A DNA stretch of 64,000 nt from Mytilus edulis. Lineage: Eukaryota; Mollusca; Bivalvia; Mytilida; Mytilidae. Under the pieces are notes generated by a model that had not been told where the DNA came from, did not search any database, and saw only the letters and a list, made by a program, of their open reading frames with translations. Location: positions 4,515,486 to 4,579,485 of the forward strand of contig NC_092350.1 of the NCBI RefSeq assembly GCF_963676685.1. The letters run 5' to 3'. Of the stretch, positions 45,190 through 56,670 are shown piece by piece (positions within the stretch are counted from its first letter, which is position 1; each line of letters starts with the position of its first letter). Position numbers and translations under genes: made by a program.

Positions 45190-45790
45190 TGTCAATGATT
45201 CTCTCTGTACGGAGGGGAAGGTTAAACATCCATAGTTTAGGTTGAATCGGGCTTTGGAGTTTCAACTTTGGTTTAGTCTTTTGTATTACTCATGTAATAT
45301 TTTTTGGGGACCTTCATGTTATTCTTTATGTGTATGATAAAAAGTAAAATTTACTGTCAAGAAGCTAGAATTATTTGTCATCGTAAACTCGAAATCGATA
45401 GCGATGCATGCAAACTAAACATAATTGGAGTAGGGACAGTTTGTGAAGTAAACTTAGATCCCTCTATGTAACAATAAAAAAGAACGATAATGATATACTA
45501 CTATAAAATTTAGTTTTGAATAACCTATGACTGAAATAATTATTATTAATACATACATACATCGGGGCAGAAACATAAGATATTGTATTTGTAAGATTTG
45601 ATGTTGCTATTGCGTGTTGATGATTAGAGTTATTTCGCTTAGAATGATAAAATCCGTATTTCATAGTGTAGAAATATGCACATGCAACATACATAATACA
45701 TACATTTTGGTAAGTGTATATTTCAGTTATATAGAATGTCAAAAGAGGGTCAACTATTACCTAGTTTGACTTGAAATATGAACTTGTACG
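45190..45790 (+). repeat. Paralogue of 53230-53730 (dispersed repeat)
   Basis: Shares AGGTTAAACATCCAT, GTATTACTCATGTAAT, CTCGAAATCGATAGC, GATCCCTCTATGTAAC and GTAAGATTTGATGTTGCTAT in the same order with 53230-53730. It is non-coding; probably an old repeat or segmental duplicate. Confidence 0.8.
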
Positions 45791-45814
45791 AAGACATTAG
45801 GAAATAAAGGCAAC

Positions 45815-46560
45815 AGTAGTATACCGCTGTTCAAAACTCGTAAATCTATGGACAAAAAACAAAATCAGGGTAACAAATTAAAACTGAGGGAAACGCATTA
45901 AATGTAAGAGGAGAACAACGACACAACATTAAAATGTAACACACACAGAAACGGACTCAGCATTAGACTACATCAAATGAGAATAACAAATATACAAAAC
46001 CAAATACATGAATTTGGGATAGAAAAGTGCCGTGACACGTCGTATAGTAATGTGAATTCACACTCAAATATAGGAAAAAACAAACGACACAACGGAAACA
46101 CAGAAACGAACTATAATATAACAATGGCCATTTTCCTGACTTGGTACAGGACATTTTTAGAGAAAAAATGGTGGATTGAACTTGGTTTTGTGGCATGCCA
46201 AACCTCGCACTTTGATGGCAATGTTAAATATAACATTAAAATGACAACATAATATTACAGGACTACAATACAAGTAAATAGGAGAACGTATTAGACAAAG
46301 AAGAAACACACGAATAATAGATAACAAAAGGCATCAGGTTTAAAATTCAATACACCAAAAACGAGCCTCGTCCACACAAGACTTACCAGTGACGCCCAGA
46401 TATAAAAGTTCGAAAGTCAAAAAAGTACAAAGTTGTACAGCACTGAGGATCAAAAGTTGAAAAAGGTTGTGCCAAATACGGCTAGGGTTTTCTGCTTGGG
46501 ATTAGAACATTCTTATCATTTAGAACAATTTATGCTATTGAAAACAGTAAATTTTTGAAA
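45815..46560. repeat. Dispersed repeat ending in a dead hammerhead
   Basis: A long mussel-type repeat (blocks CTGAGGGAAACGCATTAAAT, ACACAGAAACGGACTCAGCA, GGCATGCCAAACCTCGCACT). At 46360-46560 it runs into sequence related to the 373-bp retrozyme. The hammerhead there (46372-46417, minus strand) has CTGGTAA for CTGATGA and GAGG for GAAA, so it is inactive. Confidence 0.65.
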
Positions 46561-46584
46561 ACTGTATCCACAGCAAGGTACCTA

Positions 46585-47250
46585 TATATAATACAGTCTA
46601 AAATTGTCAAAGCGACAACAACCCGACCACAGAGCAGACAACAGCCAAAGGGTATTAAATGCAGCTAGAAACTCTCGCATCCAGAGGAGTTCTTCAGTTG
46701 GCCCGTAAACAAATATGTATACAAGTTCAGTAATAATTGACGTCATACTTAACTCCGAATTATTAGCACAGGCCAGCGTCTCCTGACTTAGGACAGGCAC
46801 AAAAATGCGGCGGAGTTAAACATGTTTTTGAGATTTCAACCCTCCCCCTATACCTTAAGCAAATGTACAAAAAACAAACACACAACAATACGCACATTAA
46901 AACTAAGTCTAAGAGAAGTGCGAGTCCGATGTCAGAATAGGTAACAAAAGAAACTAAACTAAATGACAATAATACATAAATTAACAAAGGACTACTAGCA
47001 GTTACTGACATGCAAGCTCCAGACCTCAATTAAACTGATTCAAAGATTATGTCTTAATCACATGAATATAAAGCACAATCCCTCCCGTTAGGGGTTTAGT
47101 ATTATATCATCAAAAAATATAAGTGAAGAACATAACCTGTGTCATGCATGCCAACAACTGTTTTTATTATAAATGTGTTTAATTCCGATGCAAAGACCCT
47201 ATAAGTGAATCAATATTAAAGCCAAAATATGCAATCTTTAATCATTGATA
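46585..47250 (-). repeat. Tail of the second Penelope-type family (uninterrupted sister copy)
   Basis: Matches 43290-43633 and 44080-44330 in order (for example GACTACTAGCAGTTACTGAC, AGGGGTTTAGTAT, GCCAAAATATG), without the retrozyme. It serves as the empty-site reference for the insertion at 43634-44079. Confidence 0.8.
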
Positions 47251-48261
47251 AGTTGATATGAAAATAAGGAGATGTTACCAGATTACATGGGAGAAAAATA
47301 TCCACCGGAGACCAAAGAACAAGGGTGTAAACAACTATAGATAGGGCACCGTACGACATTTAACAATGAGTAAAATCCGAACCATATAGTTAGCTTAAAC
47401 AATATGTTAAAAGAATATGGATAACGACAACTAACGACAACCATTTGAAAAAACCAGACATGTTGTTTGATGTCATATTTGTATAAATACTAGTAAGGCC
47501 ATTAGTATTCTCATTATTAAAGGTTGTATATTCGGTGACCTAGTATTGCTTCCATCTTCGTCATCTTAACTCCGCTTGATATATAAATATATAATTGTCT
47601 CCATGGCAACCATAACACATCTCTTAATTTGTAATGCATTAAACAAGTGGCGTGATTGTTTATGATTTCGTATAATTAACCTTCTTCAAACCCTGAGACA
47701 AGCCGTTTTATAAATGACGTTGTTATATACCGTATTCTGTAGACTGGTTCCCGATCCCAATATTAAGTATGTTACACATAAACAAACATAACGTGACAGT
47801 GTACCAGGATAAGTATTCTATAAAGTTCAGTCGCCGATATTAGAGTGGGGACTCAATTTTCAATATCAGTGTTGGATGAAATACTGTGAAATTCCTTCAA
47901 CTGCAAACAGTCTTTAGTTTTGGTATTCTGTATTTGTGACTTTTTATCTATTATATATACCGTTGTCATATAGTTACGAGATTTTCTTGTACTGATTGTT
48001 CCTTATAGAAATAAGAGGATGCGATATGAAAGCTCTCCATAAATGCAGTAATATCGTATTACAACTGGATGATAGAAGTAACATTTTCATTAAGATAACT
48101 TCTTACAAATCTTGCTTCAAAACACAACGACAAGCTTAAACTTTCTTTTATAAATCTATGAATCTATGAGCATTCTAAATTCCCAACATTCATTCCGGTC
48201 AATTTACTTTGCAGAACATATATATATATATATACAAAAAAAGTTTCTTTTCAAGCGGTGT
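47251..48261. other. Non-coding DNA
   Basis: Contains an inverted single piece of the 63-bp unit of 13.7 kb at 47735-47785 and a (TA)n tract near 48220-48234. No gene was seen. Confidence 0.5.
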
Positions 48262-48269
48262 ACAGAATT

Positions 48270-48461
48270 ATATATTAAAAATTAAATACACAAAAAGAGT
48301 TTTAAAAGCAGCATTGTCTAGCGCTTTCATCCATCTTGGGACTTTTCAAGACTATGAACGTCGTTATGAACGTTCATAACGACGTTCATAGTCTTGAAAA
48401 GTCCCAAGATGGATGAAAGCGCTAGACAATGCTGCTTTTAAAACTCTTTTTGTGTATTTAA

Positions 48462-48473
<12 letters not shown>
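48270..48473. repeat. Perfect palindrome with 102-bp arms and no spacer
   Basis: The arms meet at GTTATGAAC|GTTCATAAC (centre 48371/48372); I see no mismatch along the arms. The outer ends are AT-rich and merge into (TA)n. The layout equals the paired inverted terminal repeats at 51.5-51.9 kb and may be a head-to-head pair of terminal repeats of another Penelope-like element. Confidence 0.9.
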
Positions 48474-48491
<18 letters not shown>

Positions 48492-48492
<1 letters not shown>

Positions 48493-49800
48493 ACTCGTCT
48501 AACCATCAACCCAACAATGTTAGATCTGTAAATTTGCTTTCGCAAATTTTTGGTTCTTCCCTCGCCGGGATTCGAACCCATGCTACTGTGATATCGTGAC
48601 ACCAAATCGCCTGCACTGCAGCCGTCCCGCTAGACCACACGACCACCTGGGCTCTAAAAAACAGCTTTCGGTGGGCATGTGTTACCTTTCCACGTCAGTT
48701 TTAATCTAGCGGCGTACTACAGTACATGATATATAAGGCATGAAGATGTTATTGTTACAGATCAGCTAAATTATCTATAGTAAAGGATCCTACAAATTAA
48801 TGTAAGATACAGTCACAGAAAATAATTATATTCATAAGTACGTCTGAGTCAGTGACAACCCTACAACAGATGTATCCATCGGATCGCCATCAATGATGGT
48901 GATACATGGCTGTGTACATAATGTATATACAACTCGTCTAAACATCAACCCAACAATGTTAGATCTGTAAATTTGCTTTCGCAAATTTTTGGTTCTTCCC
49001 TCGCCGGGATTCGAACCCATGCTACTGTGATATCGTGACACCAAATCGCCTGCACTGCAGCCGTCCCGCTAGACCACACGACCACCTGGGCTCTAAAAAA
49101 GAGCTTTCGGTGGGCATGTGTTACCTTTCCACGTCAGTTTTAATCTAGCGGCGTACTACAGTACATGATATATAAGGCATGAAGATGTTATTGTTACAGA
49201 TCAGCTAAATTATCTATAGTAAAGGATCCTACAAATTAATGTAAGATACAGTCACAGAAAATAATTATATTCATGAGTACGTCTGAGTCAGTGACAACCC
49301 TACAACAGATGTATCCATCGGATCGCCATCAATGATGGTGATACATGGCTGTGTACATAATGTATATACAACTCGTCTAAACATCAACCCAACAATGTTA
49401 GATCTGTAAATTTGCTTTCGCAAATTTTTGGTTCTTCCCTCGCCGGGATTCGAACCCATGCTACTGTGATATCGTGACACCAAATCGCCTGCACTGCAGC
49501 CGTCCCGCTAGACCACACGACCACCTGGGCTCTAAAAAAGAGCTTTCGGTGGGCATGTGTTACCTTTCCACGTCAGTTTTAATCTAGCGGCGTACTACAG
49601 TACATGATATATAAGGCATGAAGATGTTATTGTTACAGATCAGCTAAATTATCTATAGTAAAGGATCCTACAAATTAATGTAAGATACAGTCACAGAAAA
49701 TAATTATATTCATAAGTACGTCTGAGTCAGTGACAACCCTACAACAGATGTATCCATCGGATCGCCATCAATGATGGTGATACATGGCTGTGTACATAAT
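48492..49800 (-). repeat. SINE-unit array, three 439-bp copies, minus orientation
   Basis: Unit starts at 48492, 48931 and 49370 (period 439 bp), with copies nearly identical to each other. Each unit holds, on the minus strand, a tRNA-derived head with a Pol III A box (TGGTCTAGCGG) and B box (GGTTCGAATCCC), the hairpin AAATTTGC-GAAA-GCAAATTT, and a 270-bp non-SINE link. This subtype has CGGTGGGCATGTGTTACC on the plus strand. Confidence 0.93.
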
Positions 49801-49825
49801 ATATATATATATATATATATATATT
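49801..49825. repeat. (TA)n at the centre of the giant inverted repeat
   Basis: An uninterrupted TA run separating the minus-oriented array on the left from the plus-oriented array on the right. Confidence 0.95.
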
Positions 49826-51463
49826 AATTTGTAGGATCCTTTACTATAGACAATTTAGCTGATCTGTAACAATAACATCTTCATGCCTTATATATCATGT
49901 ACTGCAGTACGCCGCTAGATTAAAACTGACGTGGAAAGGTAACACACGGCCAGCGAAAGCTCTATTTTTAAGAGCCCAGGTGGTCGTGTGGTCTAGCGGG
50001 ACGGCTGCAGTGCAGGCGATTTGGTGTCACGATATCACAGTAGCATGGGTTCGAATCCCGGCGAGGGAAGAACCAAAAATTTGCGAAAGCAAATTTACAG
50101 ATCTAACATTGTTGGGTTGATGTTTAGACGGGTTGTCTATACATTTTGTACACAACCATGTATCACCATCATTAATGGCGATCCGATGGATACATCTGTT
50201 GTAGGGTTGTCACTGACTCAGACGTACTTATATCTATAATTATTTTCTGTGACTGTATCTTACATTAATTTGTAGGATCCTTTACTATAGATAATTTAGC
50301 TGATCTGTAACAATAACATCTTCATGCCTTATATATCATGTACTGCAGTACGCCGCTAGATTAAAACTGACGTGGAAAGGTAACACACGGCCAGCGAAAG
50401 CTCTATTTTTAAGAGCCCAGGTGGTCGTGTGGTCTAGCGGGACGGCTGCAGTGCAGGCGATTTGGTGTCACGATATCACAGTAGCATGGGTTCGAATCCC
50501 GGCGAGGGAAGAACCAAAAATTTGCGAAAGCAAATTTACAGATCTAACATTGTTGGGTTGATGTTTAGACGGGTTGTCTATACATTTTGTACACAACCAT
50601 GTATCACCATCATTGATGGCGATCCGATGGATACATCTGTTGTAGGGTTGTCACTGACTCAGACGTACTTATATCTATAATTATTTTCTGTGACTGTATC
50701 TTACATTAATTTGTAGGATCCTTTACTATAGATAATTTAGCTGATCTGTAACAATAACATCTTCATGCCTTATATATCATGTACTGCAGTACGCCGCTAG
50801 ATTAAAACTGACGTGGAAAGGTAACACACGGCCAGCGAAAGCTCTATTTTTAAGAGCCCAGGTGGTCGTGTGGTCTAGCGGGACGGCTGCAGTGCAGGCG
50901 ATTTGGTGTCACGATATCACAGTAGCATGGGTTCGAATCCCGGCGAGGGAAGAACCAAAAATTTGCGAAAGCAAATTTACAGATCTAACATTGGTGGGTT
51001 GATGTTTAGACGGGTTGTATATACATTATGTACACAACTATGTATCACCATCATTGATGGCGATCCGATGGATACATCTGTTGTAGGGTTGTCACTGACT
51101 CAGACGTACTTATATCTATAATTATTTTCTGTGACTGTATCTTACATTAATTTGTAGGATCCTTTACTATAGATAATTTAGCTGATCTGTAACAATAACA
51201 TCTTCATGCCTTATATATCATGTACTGCAGTACGCCGCTAGATTAAAACTGACGTGGAAAGGTTACACACGGCCAGCGAAAGCTCTATTTTTAAGAGCCC
51301 ATGTGGTCGTGTGGTCTAGCGGGACGGCTGCAGTGCAGGCGATTTGGTGTCACGATATCACAGTAGCATGGGTTCGAATCCCGGCGAGGGAAGAACCAAA
51401 AATTTGCGAAAGCAAATTTACATATCTAACATTGTTGGGTTGATGTTTAGACGGGTTGTATAT
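49826..51463 (+). repeat. SINE-unit array, 441-bp copies, plus orientation
   Basis: tRNA-derived heads start at 49973, 50414, 50855 and 51296 (period 441 bp). In the first copy the A box is at 49989-49999, the B box at 50048-50059, and the GNRA-type hairpin AAATTTGC-GAAA-GCAAATTT at 50077-50096. The last unit ends in (TA)n after GTTTAGACGGGTTGTA. Copies share diagnostic differences from the left array (for example GACGGGTTGT, ACACACGGCCAGCG), so each array was amplified separately. Confidence 0.93.
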
Positions 51464-51930
51464 ATATATCTATATAGTGTCTTAAAATAGCAACAATCAA
51501 CATTCAATCTATCTAGTTGTGGATCAGTTTGTAAATAAACTGATGCAGTTACTAAAGTGTCTAAGAATGTAACTTTAACTTACTAATGAGTGTTATAAAA
51601 TTAGTTGTTATATTAGATATTATTCACGCAATATTTCGCTAAACAAATTAGCTTCATCGGGCGTGTGCATCTATCTAGGTGAAATCGGATGCATGACAAT
51701 AAAATATCTTTGTAGCTTGACCCCATCAATCAATATGTTAAACTTTTACACAAAAACGTCAAGCTACAAAGATATTGTTTTTGTCATGCATCCGATTTCA
51801 CCTAGATAGATGCACACGCCCGATGAAGCTAATTTGTTTAGCGAAATATTGCGTGAATAATATATAAAATATAACAACTAATTTTATAACACTCATTAGT
51901 AAGTTAAAGTTACATTCTTAGACACTTATA
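51464..51930. mobile_element. Truncated Penelope-like element: inverted pair of terminal repeats
   Basis: Two arms of about 170 bp (51557-51721 and 51759-51929) are inverted copies, separated by a short piece of 3' UTR (CCCATCAATCAATATGTTAA). The same arm and UTR follow the GIY-YIG coding tail at 60.56-60.77 kb, which identifies the family. Inverted terminal repeats at a truncated 5' end are typical of Penelope-like insertions. Each arm carries a hammerhead-like core (GATGAAGCTAA-TTTGT-TTAGCGAAA). Confidence 0.75.
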
Positions 51931-53225
51931 TATATATATATATATATATATATAGATAAGATAAGATAAGAATTTTATTGATCTAATCAAGAACCCATAA
52001 AGGGCATCATTTTACAACAATATTATGCACAATATGAATCTATTTGATTGGAGAAAAAAAAACTAAACATAATACCATACTTGAACGTTATAGACAGGAT
52101 CAGAGCCTAATACCATACTATAACGTTATAGACAGGATTAGAGCCTAACACAACATGTGTCTTACATAACTTTTATATCAAATCTTATAATAATAAAACT
52201 ATTTTATATATTTTGTTAACATCTGGATCTAATTTCTAAACTTTTAATTATGTAACTTCCTAGGCACATTAGAGTTAGTAAATGCTCATTTGTGAACAGC
52301 CAGAGGTATATTTTTTTACATAAATAAAGCCGTTAGTTTTCTCGTTTGAATTGTTTAACATTGTCATTTCGGGGCCTTTTATAGCTGAGTATGCGGTATT
52401 GACTTTGCTCATGGTTGAAAGCCATACGGTGACCTATAGTTGTTAATTTTTGTGTCATTTTGGTCTCTTGTGGACAGTTGGCTCATTGGCAATCATACCA
52501 CATATTCTTTTTTTATATTTTGTATAAAGTTTTATTTATTCTAACCCTGAATATCAATGAAGTACTTGCCATTGGACTTTAACCAAGAAACATTTAATCA
52601 AAGCAAATGTATATGAAAATTCATTATGCAAACTTCACCTATTCTAGTTCTACACTTAACTTGTTATTTATTTTTTTTTAGGGGGGGGAGGGGGGGGATG
52701 AAGGCATAGTTTTTAAGATACATCATTTCGTTCGAACTTTATGTTACTTGAAGAAAACAAATTTTATTTCAGAAGGAAAGTAAAAAAAATATTCCTTTCT
52801 TTTAAAAATCATGGAAAAAATTAAATACAATATTCAGTTTAAAAATTCATATTGTTGATTTTATTTTATTCTTCTAGGTCATCGAAAAAATATATTTGTC
52901 CGGAGAAAAGACCCATGCTGTACCACAGAAGATGTATAGTGGGTGCCTTATAGTATTTTCAATATTCCCCCTTTTACGCAGATCAAACCGTTTTACTCTT
53001 GTTATCAGTAACTTCCTCCTTATCTAATTCAGTGGGAACAAAAACAAAAGGCACATAGAAAAAAATACATAAGTAATAAGTTTAAAATAAATCTAAAGAT
53101 ATAAAAGGTGAAAATACATCAAACTCAAAGATTCTGCAACAAAAAGTTAAACAACAAAAATAACGAATCGCCCAGGAAAATTTTGAAAAGAAAGTCCTTA
53201 AGCAAATGAAAAAATCAAACACATC
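51931..53225. other. Non-coding DNA with repeat fragments
   Basis: After a (TA)n run, 51957-52310 contains a small duplication of ACCATACT-GAACGTTATAGACAGGAT. A minus-strand fragment of dispersed family A lies at 52315-52520. A poly-G tract is at 52680-52699. No gene was seen. Confidence 0.55.
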
Positions 53226-53229
53226 AAAC

Positions 53230-53730
53230 GAATGAATAGTGACTGTCAACTATTCTCTCTGTTCTGTTACTGAGAGGAAGGTTAAACATCCATTGTTTTG
53301 TTTGAATCTGGTTTTGGAGTTTGGTTTGGTCAGTTGTATTACTCATGTAATTATGTATATCCTTTATGTGTAAAATAAAATGTATGTTTTCCTGTTAAAC
53401 TTTAACTCGAAATCGATAGCTGTGTATGCAAACTTAACATAAAACTAACTATTAATTAATAAAAACAAATTGGAGTAGGGATAGTGGAGTAAATTTAGAT
53501 CCCTCTATGTAACACTAAAAAGAGAACGATACTGACATACTACATTTTGTACGGTATTGTATTTGTAAGATTTGATGTTGCTATTGTTTTGCTATTGCGT
53601 GTTGATGATTAGAGTTATCTCGCTTTGAATAATAAAATCCGTATGTCTTGGTGTAGATATAGAATGTCAAAAGAGGGTCAACTATTGCCAAGTTTGTGTT
53701 GAAATGTGAACATGTACAAGGACATTTAGA
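53230..53730 (+). repeat. Paralogue of 45190-45790
   Basis: Same ordered blocks as the other copy with substitutions and indels; non-coding. Confidence 0.8.
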
Positions 53731-55429
53731 AAACTTTATTAAGATACCTCTACTGTCGAGAATTGATTAAGAATAGACCTAAATGTACAACAAGTACGGG
53801 GAATACCATTTTGAATCATTCTGATTAGAAACTAACGTTAGCGTATAAGGATACAAACTACTTTCATTATTTATAGACATTTGTTTTAGGAACGGATGAG
53901 ATAAAATATGATTATGATAACTTTTACAATATTACTTTAAATATGCTGGGTGTAACCTGTCGGTCCAAAGCACGGATTAGGAAGTAAGCTTATATATGTT
54001 CTGACATATTAACTTTCCAATTAAAAAAGGCCTTTGTTAGTCTCGTATGATTTGTATTTTTAGTTCATTTATAATATATTTATCATATATTTCGGAATTT
54101 AGTATGACGTCCATTATCACTGAACTTAAAACGATAAAGATCGAAGAAAAGTGACGATTTTGCAATCGTAAATAACTCACATTTGTACAAAACAGACCTC
54201 AAATATAATATCGGCGAGATTCATGACAAAAAACAGATTATTTATTTAGAGTTACATATGTACAAAATATAATTTACACAATTTTGCAGAAAAAGTAACA
54301 AAATAGACGAAGACAAACAACTTAATTTCCAAAAAGGATTATACAAAACTGACATAAAAAAAAATCTGACGCTCAAATAAGTCGAACTGATACGGATATA
54401 CGAAACTGCAAACTGACTTTTCTATCTCAAATGAATATGCATACACAAAAAAGTCACATATTCAATACTTGCATACAACAAGTATTTTATTTTAAAATGT
54501 CAACTTACATGACTTGTAGATATGATAAAACTACAGAAAAAAAAAAACAAATACGTTGCATTCTTTTCGTCAAAGACGAAGTCTAATGACATAACTATCT
54601 AAGGTTAAAAATGTATAACAAATTTGCTGAATTATTTCCAATTAGATAGCAAGAATGAGGATCAATTGAGATGAAATAAGTAGCAATTCATGTAACTTGT
54701 AGATATGATAACGTAAGACTTCAATACGCTGATGTTCGTATCACGGACGAAATGATTTAACTGATTTTCATAAAAATGTTTACGATAATGCAATGTTCTT
54801 ACTAAACGTCTAAAGATCCTTAATATATCAATTAGAACACCAATGTATATAGATATACTTAGTAGGGAGGAATATACCAAGTGACAATAGACACAAATGT
54901 GGAATAAAAAAAATAAGAAAAAAGTGCGAGATTTTTGTAACAGTTTAATTCAGATGACTTTACGGAAAGCTTTGATTTTTTCATGTATGTTCAAATGCAA
55001 ATATGATTAAGGTAGAGAAGAGAACAGTTTTAGTAACTCAAACAAGATTTAATAGAGACGCATTTGATTATTTGCAAGTTACTTTGCAAATAAGATCGTT
55101 CAAGATCAATCAGACAAAGCTAAGGTGTGTCCCATCAACTCTATAAAATAAGAAAAGGGATATGATTGCCAAACAGAGAACACTCCACCAGAAACCATAT
55201 GACATAGAAGTCATCATCTATAGATCATCGTTTGGCCTTCATAAAATGCCTGAAAGGACAAATGTAAATCTATTCAAACGAGAAAACTAACGATATAATT
55301 AATGTACAAAACAATAAACGAAAAACAAATATGACATACAGCATATATCCTTAACCACCGACAGACACAAGAACATCACCAGTAATCTAAAATAAGGCAG
55401 ATGTATATGTCGTGTACATGTTATTACTT
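53731..55429. other. Non-coding DNA
   Basis: A dispersed family A fragment is at 55140-55330. Otherwise nothing supported. Confidence 0.5.
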
Positions 55430-56670
55430 TGTACAGGTTATTACTTGTACAAAACATTTATACAAGTAATTACTTGTATGATGCCATCATACAAGTTATT
55501 ACTTGTACAAGTAATTACTAGAAAAATATAAGAACTTGTACAAATCATTATTTTACCTTGGCCTATTTGAAGTTTACAACAAATTGTTTCCCTTTTAACA
55601 AATAATTCATTACTTAGCCTAAAGGTTTAACTCTCAATATGTGAGTACATTTTATATATCAAATATATGAGCAAAACTGTTCAGTTTAGTAGTCAAAACT
55701 AAAGTGTAAAGATGGAAAACAGTATAGGAAAGAACACTGAATTTAATGTTGCAACTAGTACGAGCACTGAAACTGGTGTAGACACAGATTCAAATATCAA
55801 AATTATATGTTTAAGAAAACAAATACAGGCCGATGAAAAGTTGTCTTCTTCTAAAAAAAGAGTAAAAGATTTAAAAATTGGAGACAATGTTATAATACCA
55901 GTGCAAAGAGTAGACCGAGGTCCTATGGACTGTAGAAATATCAAAGGTGTTGTGCTGACTATTGCAAACAATGGATACAATATAAGACCAAAAGTTGGAA
56001 TCATGATTGGTTTGATGAGTCGAAATCAAATCGAACAGATTCCGGTAAAAAGGAATTGACAATATTGGACATACCAGAGAACACTGATGTTAAAGTCAGG
56101 AAAGGCAGTACAATTGCTTTATTTAAGTGATGGCCAAGGTCATGTTCACTGCAACTGTCGGGATGGCTGTAAGACAGGCAAATGTAAATGCAAAAAAGCA
56201 AAAAATTGAAGTTATTGTGTTATTCATTACTTCTAACGACTTTGTCACTTTGCACCAACAGACCGTTTTTAAGTGGCATCAAGCTGTTTAGCTAAATTTG
56301 CACAAGGTCTCGTGTTAGCTTTTATTATTACTTTGCGTCCTACGTTCGTCTGTTATTTTCGAACATTTATAAATCAATACTAAGTAATAAACACTTGAAA
56401 ATAAGAAAAGAAAAAGAAACACAATATACTTTTCAAAAATACGACAAAATGCCAACAAGAATCCAGACTAACAAACGCAGAGAGAAGAGTTTTTAAATAA
56501 GAAGACACAAATATAACATATAGAGAGTTGTAAAAGTTATTATCTTTTTCTCCACAAAATTTGTACAGGTAATTACTAGTACAATATATTTGTACAAGTA
56601 AAAACCTGTATGATGGCATCATACAAGTAATTACTTGTATAAAGTTTTTGTACAAGAAATTACCTGTACA
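55430..56670. mobile_element. 1.24-kb TIR element carrying a Ginger/KRBA2-like integrase tail
   Basis: Inverted ends of about 115 bp start TGTACAGGT and contain the palindromes ACAAGTAATTACTTGT and TATGATGCCATCATA in the same order at both sides (55430-55545 and 56562-56670). The interior holds a small gene related to the C-terminus of Ginger/KRBA2-type transposases. A target duplication was not clear. It is probably a deletion derivative of a cut-and-paste transposon. Confidence 0.7.
55712..56059 (+). CDS. C-terminal fragment of a Ginger/KRBA2-like transposase, frame-shifted after residue 115
   Basis: The 115-aa frame has a Ser/Thr-rich start, then KIGDNVIIPVQRVDRGPMD-RNIKGVVL and GLMSRNQIEQI, a beta-rich domain found after the DDE core in Ginger/KRBA2-like transposases. 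Beyond the stop the homology continues in other frames: IPENTDVKV... (56077-56129) and a cysteine cluster CNCRDGCKTGKCKCKKA (56150-56205). The DDE core is absent. With two frameshifts it is probably a pseudogene, although the 5' part has its own ATG and could be translated. Confidence 0.6.
   Translation: MENSIGKNTEFNVATSTSTETGVDTDSNIKIICLRKQIQADEKLSSSKKRVKDLKIGDNVIIPVQRVDRGPMDCRNIKGVVLTIANNGYNIRPKVGIMIGLMSRNQIEQIPVKRN

Noticed and set aside
50413..50853. Hammerhead ribozyme in the SINE unit
   Set aside because: Scanned both strands for CUGANGA with a stem and GAAA; candidates such as CTGACTC and CTGACGT lack the required core bases.
50021..51121. Repeated 70-72 codon frames starting MVSRYHSSMGSNPGEG
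   Set aside because: They are simply translations of the SINE unit, present in every copy and on either strand; no protein family features.
49973..51463. Functional tRNA genes in the arrays
   Set aside because: A and B boxes are clear, but the head continues into the SINE body and link and repeats in tandem; a normal anticodon arm and 3' end are not evident. These are tRNA-derived SINE heads.
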